Of a stretch of 5,040 bases of DNA, positions 1 through 4,982 are shown piece after piece. The translations under genes were made by a program, and so were the position numbers. Position 1 is the stretch's first letter, and each line of letters begins with the position of its first letter. The notes below the pieces were generated by a model. That model was not told the DNA's origin. It worked only from the letters and a program-made list of their open reading frames with translations, and ran no database searches. The DNA is from Desulfobacterales bacterium (GTDB lineage: Bacteria > Desulfobacterota > Desulfobacteria > Desulfobacterales > JAFDCJ01). The DNA lies in contig JAOZSC010000236.1 of NCBI GenBank assembly GCA_029939875.1, positions 1 to 5,040 of the forward strand, given 5' to 3'.

Positions 1-983
1 ACAATCTTATCCATCTTCCCCGCCACCTGCACCGCATCTGCCCGGTACTTGCAGATGACGTTCAGGGTGTCGGCAAGTACTTCCGGGGTCAATTCCTCCA
101 CCTGCAAGGCAATCAGGGATTGGGCCCAGTCCAGGGTTTCGGAAATACAGGGTTTTTTCTTCAGGTCCAGATCGCGGATTTTACGGATGGTATCGACCAA
201 CTGCCGGGCAAGCTGTTCGCGTATCTGCGGGATCTTGAGCCTGACGATCTCCAGCTCCAGATCACGCTCCGGGTAATCGATGTAAAGATGGATACATCTT
301 CGCTTAAGCGCATCGCTCATGTCCCGGGAATCGTTGGAGGTCAAAAATACAAATGGGATATTCACCGCCTTGCGGGTTCCCAGTTCCGGAATCGACACCT
401 GAAAATCGCTTAAAATTTCCAGCAAAAAGGCCTCGAACTCCGGATCGGACTTGTCCACTTCATCCACCAGCAGCACCACCGGTTCCGGGGAACTGATGGC
501 CTGCAGCAGCGGGCGAGGCTGGATAAAACGTTCGGAAAAAAAAGCGTCCTCCTGGGATGCAATACGGTCGACTGCATCGGAAAGGGAATCAGCGCCTGTG
601 ATAACATCGTCAATTTTCTCCTTTACCATCTGGGTATAAAGAAGCTGCTTGGCGTATTCCCATTCATACAGGGCCTTGGTTTCATCCAGTCCCTCGTAAC
701 ACTGCAACCGTATCAGCCCGCGCTGCAGGCTACGGGCGACGGCCTTGGAAAGCTCTGTTTTGCCTACGCCGGCCGGCCCTTCCACCAGCACCGGTTTGCG
801 GGTCGCCTGGGCCAAAAAAACGACAGTCGCGATGGTTTTCGAGCAGATATATTCAGCTGCCGCCAGTGCGGTTTTAACGCCTTCAACACTTTTAAATTCC
901 ATTATCGCCTTCTCCGGGTACAGGTGCTTGAGTTCTTCGATGGTCGCGTTTTCCGCATGGGCCATGAGTAAAGGCCGTGCCAT
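1..983 (-). CDS. MoxR/CoxD-type AAA+ ATPase (C-terminus beyond window)
   Basis: This is an open reading frame of 327 visible residues that runs off the left edge, so the C-terminal lid end is missing. Walker A is GPAGVGKT (residues 69-76), Walker B is VVLLVDEVD (169-177), sensor 1 is the TSND stretch (215-218), and the likely arginine finger is in LKRRC (226-230). This motif order and the segment YICSKTIATVVFLAQ before Walker A fit the MoxR family. Known members act as ATP-driven chaperones for metalloenzyme or complex maturation, usually with a VWA-domain partner encoded just downstream; such a partner would lie outside this window. Start choice is uncertain. The Met at 983 is the first after a stop at 1019-1017 but has no Shine-Dalgarno. 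Met7 (965) also lacks one. Met28 (902) is preceded by GGAGAAGG and would begin near the conserved core. GC-rich third positions in codons 8-27 suggest that stretch is translated, so I kept the long form. The gene is transcribed away from the rest of the window. The family call is secure; the substrate is unknown. Confidence 0.9.
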   Translation of the reverse strand, partial: MARPLLMAHAENATIEELKHLYPEKAIMEFKSVEGVKTALAAAEYICSKTIATVVFLAQATRKPVLVEGPAGVGKTELSKAVARSLQRGLIRLQCYEGLDETKALYEWEYAKQLLYTQMVKEKIDDVITGADSLSDAVDRIASQEDAFFSERFIQPRPLLQAISSPEPVVLLVDEVDKSDPEFEAFLLEILSDFQVSIPELGTRKAVNIPFVFLTSNDSRDMSDALKRRCIHLYIDYPERDLELEIVRLKIPQIREQLARQLVDTIRKIRDLDLKKKPCISETLDWAQSLIALQVEELTPEVLADTLNVICKYRADAVQVAGKMDKI

Positions 984-1042
984 TGATTGAAATATGGCAC
1001 ATCGTTGCGTAAAAGTCTAGATTTTTTTCAATAAAAAAATAA

Positions 1043-1144
1043 TATAGCGGTTGTCATGTTTGAAAAAATTTCATACCGTTACACATTATATTTTCTCCTG
1101 TTAGCAAATCTGGCGAACGGAACATATTTATGACAACCGCTATA
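1043..1144. repeat. Possible MITE-like element with perfect 15-bp terminal inverted repeats
   Basis: TATAGCGGTTGTCAT at 1043-1057 is exactly repeated in inverse orientation as ATGACAACCGCTATA at 1130-1144, giving a 102-bp unit. Both ends carry TA. If TA is a target duplication, the element would be 98 bp with 13-bp repeats, the arrangement expected for IS630/Tc1-mariner derived miniature elements. The interior is AT-rich and has no transposase. Pairing does not continue inward beyond the 15 bp. Alternatives are paired regulator binding sites between the divergent genes or a long-loop RNA stem. The repeat is seen directly; the mobile-element reading is inference. Confidence 0.45.
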
Positions 1145-1237
1145 AATATACAACAGTTCACTTCCAATACAACCCCAAATTGCCCTCTCGTCAGAAGGGC
1201 GTATATGTTTTTTGCCGCCTTTATCTGCTGGCGATGG

Positions 1238-1266
1238 TTGAACTTTTTTACCAGCCCTGATATCGT
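1238..1266 (+). promoter_or_regulatory. Possible sigma-70-type promoter for the HAD/kinase pair
   Basis: TTGAAC (1238-1243) and TATCGT (1261-1266) are separated by exactly 17 bases. Each hexamer matches four of six consensus positions. The predicted transcript would start near 1273, giving a leader of about 135 bases before the GTG start at 1407. The match is modest, so this is a suggestion only. Confidence 0.3.
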
Positions 1267-1394
1267 GGCCGTTAAAATTTGGTGGCCATCAAACGGTAGC
1301 ATCTGATCGCAGGCGGCTGCCGGGGATGCTTCAAACCGGTTGCCCGGTGTGCGATCTCAAATCCGGCCTGTCCGGTGATTGCGGATTGGCAAAC

Positions 1395-1400
1395 GGGAGG
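1395..1400 (+). promoter_or_regulatory. Ribosome binding site that sets the HAD gene start
   Basis: GGGAGG lies six bases before GTG at 1407. The upstream in-frame ATG at 1326 has no comparable site. The protein core of the HAD family begins directly after this GTG, with motif I Asp at residue 9, so the GTG is the better start. Confidence 0.7.
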
Positions 1401-1406
1401 TTGACG

Positions 1407-2126
1407 GTGAGGATACGTTTCGTGTGGTTCGACATCGGTTACACCCTGCTTTACATGCAGCGGGAAACCACCTATCAGCAGGCCTTGCGCCAGTTCAATC
1501 TCGATGTTCCCCTGGCGGATATCGAAAAACAATTCCACCTGTGCGACAAACTGTTTATGCGGCAGTATCCGGGCATGTTCCTCAAGCCCCGGCAGGTCTA
1601 CATGCCCTCGTATCTGGGCATCATGAATTATCGTCTGGGCATCAGTGTGGATGTTTGCCAACTGGATGCCTGCTGGGAAAAAATTAAAGCCGACACCCCC
1701 CATTACTGGTTGCCCTTTGACGGGGTGACGGAAGTGCTGGAAACCCTGCGGCAAAAATCCATCGGCCTGGGTGTTATCTCCAACTGGGACTGTTCGGCCC
1801 GTGACATTCTGACCGGCGCGGGACTGATTGATTATTTCGACCACCTGATCATCTCCTGCGAAGTGGACTGCCACAAACCGGATGGGCGTATTTTTGAACT
1901 GGCTCTGCAGGCAGCGTCAGTGGATGCCCGGCAGTGCATTTATGTCGGAGACAACTATTATGACGACGCCATCGGCAGCCGGCGGGTGGGGATGGATGCC
2001 GTGATCATCAATCGCTTCGGATTGCTGGGCGTGGAGGAAATTGATGACTGCCCCATTATTCACCGCCTTTCCCAGATCATGGACGCCATCGGTTCTACTC
2101 AACAAACAGCTATCGGCAGCAGTTAA
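1407..2126 (+). CDS. HAD-superfamily (subfamily IA-like) hydrolase
   Basis: This 239-residue protein, of normal length for the family, starts at GTG 1407 behind GGGAGG; the longer in-frame ATG at 1326 would add 27 residues with no HAD counterpart. All four HAD motifs are visible. Motif I is FDIGYTLL with nucleophile Asp9, motif II is ISN with Ser125, motif III Lys157 lies in CHKPDGRIF, and motif IV is GDNYYDD with Asp182 and Asp187. The segment between motifs I and II (about residues 16-110) is the helical cap. The residue two after the nucleophile, an Asp acid/base in typical HAD phosphatases, is Gly11 here. Haloacid dehalogenases and phosphonatases also lack an acid there, so a non-phosphatase activity or weak catalysis is possible. 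Lacking a signal peptide, it should be cytoplasmic. It precedes the pantothenate kinase-like gene by 79 bases, probably in one transcript. Superfamily is certain; substrate is not known. Confidence 0.88.
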   Translation: MRIRFVWFDIGYTLLYMQRETTYQQALRQFNLDVPLADIEKQFHLCDKLFMRQYPGMFLKPRQVYMPSYLGIMNYRLGISVDVCQLDACWEKIKADTPHYWLPFDGVTEVLETLRQKSIGLGVISNWDCSARDILTGAGLIDYFDHLIISCEVDCHKPDGRIFELALQAASVDARQCIYVGDNYYDDAIGSRRVGMDAVIINRFGLLGVEEIDDCPIIHRLSQIMDAIGSTQQTAIGSS

Positions 2127-2159
2127 TACCCGAATTTTGAACAAGTCGGAGGCCTTCAT

Positions 2160-2243
2160 ATGCATGATTCAGTAAATATGCCACTGACGGAGAGGAAGAG
2201 AACTTATGAACAATTTGCTGGACACCCCCATCATCGGGATTGA
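2160..2243 (+). other. Short upstream ORF overlapping the kinase start
   Basis: An ATG at 2160 sits seven bases after a strong GGAGG (2148-2152) and opens a 27-codon frame ending in TGA at 2241-2243. It is in a different frame from the kinase and covers its ribosome binding site and first 38 bases. The peptide is Lys/Arg/His-rich toward its end and resembles no family I know. It may be a translational leader that modulates kinase expression, or chance. Confidence 0.25.
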
Positions 2244-3042
2244 TCGAGGCGCCACGTTTACGGATTTTGGGGTCATTGACGCCAGCGGCTTAACCCGGAC
2301 CATGAGTGTGGAAACTCGCGACTGGCAGGCCATCGGTGAAACCTACGAAAAACTGCACGCCCGCTACCAGACCGACCACATCGTTTTTTCCGGCTCTGCA
2401 GCAGGCATGCCGGAGGCCATGAAAAAACGGGTCCGTATCATTGCTGAAATCGATGCCATCGGCTTCGGTGGTGCGGCCCTGGCCGACAACCGGGAATGTA
2501 TTGTGGTCAGCATGGGCACCGGCACCGCCATCGTGCATTTTGCCAACAACAGTGCCCGGCACGTGGGCGGCACGGGGGTCGGCGGTGGCACCATCACGGG
2601 ACTTTGTTCCCTGATATGCAACCAGCAGGAGCCTTCCCGTATCGAAGCACTGGCACTGGAGGGCAATCATTGCATGCTGAACTTGACCATTGCCGACCTG
2701 GGCTATGAAGGGCTCAGTTTCCTGGGATCGGACATGACAGCCAGCAACTTTGCAGCCCTGAAATCACGCAAAACAGAAGACCTGGCCGCCGCCATCCTGG
2801 ACCTGGTCGGCGAAACGGTGGGCATCATTGCCTCCATCTGCGCCCGCGAGTCCAACTGCCCGGACCGGATCGTCATGGTGGGCAAAGTCGCCGGCAACCG
2901 GTTCATCCGCAACATCCTGAAGCTTGTGGGCCAGCTGTACCAGACAACCTTTATTTTTCCGGATAACCCGGGATATGCGACCGTTTACGGGGCCGCCTTA
3001 AAATACCGCTACGATCTGAAAAAATCCGTTGCCGGCAAGTAA
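2206..3042 (+). CDS. Type II pantothenate kinase-like protein (CoaW/Fumble family)
   Basis: This 278-residue protein has the ASKHA fold layout of type II pantothenate kinases, which phosphorylate pantothenate with ATP in the first step of CoA synthesis. Visible features in order are a phosphate-1 loop GIDRGATFTD (11-20), a conserved Glu in AEIDAIGFGG (Glu81, aligning with the catalytic Glu of S. aureus CoaW), phosphate-2 MGTGT (103-107), RHVGGTGVGGGTITGL (118-133) with Arg118 at the conserved Arg position, SDMTASNF (175-182), a helix with VGETVG (201-206), and the C-terminal VMVGKVAGN and GAALKY elements. Length matches the roughly 265-280 residues of bacterial members. The start at 2206 follows AGGAAG at 2193-2198. 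The first loop is atypical: CoaW has GGT and a following Lys where this protein has GAT and Asp20, a pattern closer to hydantoinase-type loops, so the substrate could differ. It follows the HAD gene and precedes the riboswitch leader. Alignment is from memory, not computed. Confidence 0.78.
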   Translation: MNNLLDTPIIGIDRGATFTDFGVIDASGLTRTMSVETRDWQAIGETYEKLHARYQTDHIVFSGSAAGMPEAMKKRVRIIAEIDAIGFGGAALADNRECIVVSMGTGTAIVHFANNSARHVGGTGVGGGTITGLCSLICNQQEPSRIEALALEGNHCMLNLTIADLGYEGLSFLGSDMTASNFAALKSRKTEDLAAAILDLVGETVGIIASICARESNCPDRIVMVGKVAGNRFIRNILKLVGQLYQTTFIFPDNPGYATVYGAALKYRYDLKKSVAGK

Positions 3043-3052
3043 AAGGCACAGA

Positions 3053-3125
3053 GCATAGCGCAAAGCGCATAGGGTGCAAGCATCTTGACAGATTCTGCAT
3101 ATCAGATCAACCCCATGCGCTATGC
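3053..3125. repeat. REP-like intergenic inverted repeat
   Basis: GCATAGCGCA (3053-3062) is perfectly complementary in inverse to TGCGCTATGC (3116-3125), separated by 53 bases. A second overlapping copy of the same word, GCGCATAGGG (3066-3075), pairs with CCCCATGCGC (3111-3120) with one mismatch, so the right arm can choose between two left arms. There is no T-tract, so it is not a standard terminator. Such palindromic word clusters after a stop codon resemble dispersed REP-type repeats; whether it is dispersed in the genome cannot be seen here. Confidence 0.5.
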
Positions 3126-3252
3126 CCTTTACAATCCGTATCCTGAAACCGTGAACAGATTTGACCGATGGCAGAGCCGATCAACTCTGATCTGGCCCAG
3201 AGAACCAGGTTTTCGATTCTGAATAAAAACTCCCCGGCGATTGCTTTTGTCC

Positions 3253-3281
3253 TTGACAACAGCCCGACTTTTGCTTAGTGG
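3253..3281 (+). promoter_or_regulatory. Possible promoter of the thi operon
   Basis: A perfect -35 hexamer TTGACA lies at 3253-3258. Seventeen bases later is TAGTGG (3276-3281), only a three-of-six match to the -10 consensus. A start near 3288 would place the whole aptamer in the transcript, as required. An alternative -10, TATCAT at 3307-3312, has a poor -35 (TTAACC, 18-base spacing) and would start at the very edge of the aptamer, so it is less likely. Confidence 0.4.
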
Positions 3282-3317
3282 TTTAACCTGTAAACTCAAC
3301 TTAGGTTATCATATGTG

Positions 3318-3390
3318 GTTAGGGGTGGCGACCGGCAGCCTGAGATTACACCCTTGGAACCTGACCTGGGTAATTCCAGCGCAGGGAAAC
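3318..3390 (+). promoter_or_regulatory. TPP riboswitch aptamer (THI element)
   Basis: The sequence carries the conserved THI-box core: GGGGTG (3322-3327), CTGAGA (3340-3345), ACCTGA (3359-3364) and CCTGGGTAATTCCAGCGCAG (3365-3384) followed by GGAA (3385-3388). Helices can be drawn. P1 is closed by GUU (3318-3320) with AAC (3388-3390), P2 is GGGUG (3323-3327) with CACCC (3349-3353), and P3 is short, GGC (3327-3329) with GCC (3338-3340), competing with P2 for one base. P4/P5 is CCUGG/CCAG around GUAAUU. The aptamer binds thiamine pyrophosphate. It stands about 130 bases before thiM, the expected target, and is followed by an intrinsic terminator, so it should act as a transcriptional OFF switch. 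Confidence 0.96.
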
Positions 3391-3432
3391 GAGATAAAAA
3401 AAAGCGGTTCAATACCGCCACAGCCGTTTCCC
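3384..3432 (+). promoter_or_regulatory. Predicted antiterminator helix of the riboswitch
   Basis: GGGAAACG at 3384-3391, the 3' strand of the aptamer and its P1 stem, is exactly complementary over 8 bp to CGTTTCCC at 3425-3432, which makes up most of the left arm of the terminator. The two pairings exclude each other. The enclosed loop can itself fold as GCGGT (3404-3408) with ACCGC (3414-3418). Without TPP the long-range helix should form and block the terminator; with TPP the strand is held in the aptamer and the terminator folds. Complementarity is seen directly; the switching is inferred. Confidence 0.75.
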
Positions 3433-3451
3433 CTGAGAAACGGCTGTTTTT
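3421..3451 (+). terminator. Rho-independent terminator of the TPP riboswitch
   Basis: A perfect 10-bp stem, CAGCCGTTTC (3421-3430) with GAAACGGCTG (3437-3446), has a six-base loop and is followed directly by TTTTT. It lies between the TPP aptamer and thiM with no gene in between, so it is the expression platform rather than the end of an upstream gene. Confidence 0.92.
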
Positions 3452-3520
3452 GTTCAGAGTGACCGTACTTATCAGCGGCAGCCGGCCCACCTCGGGAAAG
3501 CAACAACCAGAGGCAAATCC

Positions 3521-4330
3521 ATGACCCAACTCGCCCAAAAGGCAGCCGACAACCTGGCAGCATTGAGAAAAAACAAACCCTTGATTCACAATATCACCAA
3601 TTTTGTCGTCATGAACTACACGGCCAACGCACTGCTGGCCATGGGAGCATCACCGGTGATGGCTCATGCCATCAACGAAGTGGAGGACATGGTCTCATTT
3701 GCCGGTGCACTGGTGCTCAACATCGGGACTTTGACCGACGACTGGGTTGCCGCCATGATCAAGGCCGGTAAAAAAGCATCCGCCCTCAACACACCGATCA
3801 TCCTGGATCCGGTGGGATCCGGCGCCACAGCGCTGCGCACGGCATCAGCAAAAAAAATCATTGACGAAACCCGTATTAACGTCATCCGGGGCAATGCTTC
3901 CGAGATTTTATCCCTGCGCCACGAAAACTCGAAAACCAAAGGAGTGGATGCGATCCATTCAGTGGACGAAGCCGCCGAGACCGCCAAAATTATGGCACGG
4001 GAACTGGACACGACCCTTGCCATTACCGGCCCCGTGGATCTCATCACCGACGGCCGGCGCGTGGTTCGCGTCTCAAACGGCCACCCCCTGATGGGGTTTG
4101 TCACCGGAACCGGCTGCACCGCAACGGTCACCATCGGCGCGTTTCTGGCCGTCGATAACAATGCCCTCAGCGCCACGGCCACCGCGCTGGCTTTTTTCGG
4201 GCTGGCCGGGGAAATCGCCGGTGAAACGGCCGCCGCTCCGGGAAGTTTTATGATCAAATTAATCGATGCTCTTTACACCATGGACCCGGAAAAACTGGAA
4301 GAAAGATGTAAAATCCAGGAAAAGACTTAG
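3521..4330 (+). CDS. thiM: Hydroxyethylthiazole kinase
   Basis: This 269-residue cytoplasmic kinase phosphorylates 4-methyl-5-(2-hydroxyethyl)thiazole with ATP, a salvage step feeding thiamine phosphate synthesis. Length is normal for ThiM. Signatures in order are LIHNITNFVVMNYTANALLA (21-40) with MGASPVMAHA (41-50) lining the thiazole site, TPIILDPVGSGAT (91-103), VIRGNASEI (121-129), and the anion-hole/ATP motif VTGTGCTAT (194-202), in which Cys199 corresponds to the catalytic Cys198 of the B. subtilis enzyme. The start ATG is preceded by GAGG (3510-3513) with seven bases of spacing. It is the first gene of the thiM-thiE-thiL operon and sits directly downstream of the TPP riboswitch and terminator, so it should be repressed when TPP is plentiful. 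No truncation or missing key residue is seen. Confidence 0.97.
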   Translation: MTQLAQKAADNLAALRKNKPLIHNITNFVVMNYTANALLAMGASPVMAHAINEVEDMVSFAGALVLNIGTLTDDWVAAMIKAGKKASALNTPIILDPVGSGATALRTASAKKIIDETRINVIRGNASEILSLRHENSKTKGVDAIHSVDEAAETAKIMARELDTTLAITGPVDLITDGRRVVRVSNGHPLMGFVTGTGCTATVTIGAFLAVDNNALSATATALAFFGLAGEIAGETAAAPGSFMIKLIDALYTMDPEKLEERCKIQEKT

Positions 4331-4331
4331 G

Positions 4332-4982
4332 ATGAAACCGCCAACCGTTGACTATTCCCTGTATCTGGTCACCGACCGGGGCCTGGCCCGCAGACGGCGG
4401 ACGCTTAAAATCATTGAGGCCGCCGTGCGCGGCGGGGTAACCTGTGTTCAGCTGCGGGAAAAACAGTGCTCCACACGCGAATTTATCCAACAGGCCCTGG
4501 CAATAAAAAACTTTTTGCAAACCCGCCGGATTCCGCTCATCATCAATGACCGGGTGGATGTGGCCCTGGCCGTTGAAGCCGACGGCGTGCATCTCGGCCA
4601 GACTGACATGCCGCTGGAGATGGCCAGAAAAATTGTCGGCAATTCCATGCTCATCGGCATATCAGCCGAATGCCTCGCTGACGCCCTAACGGCCGAAAAA
4701 GGCGGGGCCGATTACCTGGGGGTCAGCCCGATATACGCCACTGCCACCAAAACTGACACGGCTCCGGCCCTGGGCCTTGCGGGGCTGCAGGAAATCCGAA
4801 AAGCCGTCGGACTTCCGTTGGTTGGCATCGGCGGGCTCAACACGGACAATGCCGCCGCTGTTATCCGTCACGGCGCCGACGGGGTGGCGGTGGTTTCGGC
4901 GATTGTCGCCGCCGATGACCCGCAGAGCGCGGCCGCCCAACTGCGGCAAACAATTAAAGCGGCCAGGATCGAAACATCATGA
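4332..4982 (+). CDS. thiE: Thiamine-phosphate synthase
   Basis: This 216-residue TIM-barrel enzyme joins hydroxyethylthiazole phosphate to HMP pyrophosphate, giving thiamine monophosphate and pyrophosphate. Motifs in order are LYLVTDR (10-16), GGVTCVQLREK (34-44), IINDRVDVAL (70-79), ADGVHLGQTDMP (83-94) whose Asp residues bind magnesium and pyrophosphate, IGISAEC (108-114), ADYLGVSPIYATATKTDT (126-143) in place of the more usual GPIFPTxTK form, VGIGGLN (164-170) and GVAVVSAI (184-191). The start ATG at 4332 was chosen because it lies one base after the thiM stop and begins the conserved core. A longer in-frame ATG at 4266 would extend back inside thiM with an unrelated basic stretch. A weak AGGA at 4317-4320 and the one-base gap suggest translational coupling to thiM. 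Length is typical and all key motifs are intact. Confidence 0.96.
   Translation: MKPPTVDYSLYLVTDRGLARRRRTLKIIEAAVRGGVTCVQLREKQCSTREFIQQALAIKNFLQTRRIPLIINDRVDVALAVEADGVHLGQTDMPLEMARKIVGNSMLIGISAECLADALTAEKGGADYLGVSPIYATATKTDTAPALGLAGLQEIRKAVGLPLVGIGGLNTDNAAAVIRHGADGVAVVSAIVAADDPQSAAAQLRQTIKAARIETS

Larger units (their letters stand above)
984..1406. other. AT-rich intergenic region between divergent genes
   Basis: This is the gap between the minus-strand MoxR gene and the plus-strand HAD gene. Its left part (to about 1180) is visibly richer in A and T than the flanking genes. It contains the inverted-repeat element at 1043-1144, a weak 5-bp hairpin at 1182-1200 (GCCCT/AGGGC), and a possible promoter at 1238-1266. 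I see no RNA gene. Reading frames across it look like chance open frames with no recognisable domain. Confidence 0.6.
3043..3520 (+). other. Gene-free region carrying the thi leader
   Basis: No convincing coding region lies between the kinase gene and thiM. The first part (3046-3129) is a REP-like palindromic stretch. A weak hairpin at 3190-3210 (ATCTGG/CCAGGT with one G-U pair) followed by TTT might act as a poor terminator. A possible promoter lies at 3253-3281. The rest (3318-3456) is the TPP riboswitch and its terminator. After the terminator, about 65 bases carry only the thiM ribosome binding site (GAGG, 3510-3513). Confidence 0.8.

Noticed and set aside
1182..1200. Hairpin GCCCT/AGGGC considered as a terminator
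   Set aside because: It has only five base pairs with a nine-base loop and no T-tract, and there is no gene end next to it.
1054..1302. 82-codon minus-strand frame across the AT-rich gap, considered as a transposase remnant
   Set aside because: No transposase motif (DDE residues or helix-turn-helix) can be recognised, and it spans both the inverted-repeat element and unrelated flank.
1326..1406. N-terminal extension of the HAD protein from ATG 1326, including a CPVC motif
   Set aside because: There is no ribosome binding site at 1326, while GTG 1407 has GGGAGG at good spacing and starts the HAD core. The Cys pair is not followed by a second pair typical of a zinc finger.
1272..1874. 200-codon open frame on the minus strand opposite the HAD gene
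   Set aside because: It is antisense to a gene with all HAD motifs, has no recognisable domain, and its composition follows from the codon use of the plus strand.
3664..4257. 197-codon open frame on the minus strand opposite thiM
   Set aside because: It is a Ser/Ala/Pro-rich shadow of an unmistakable thiM gene with no family features.
4266..4331. Longer thiE start inside thiM
   Set aside because: The extra 22 residues are basic and overlap thiM. The ATG at 4332, one base after the thiM stop, matches the usual ThiE N-terminus.
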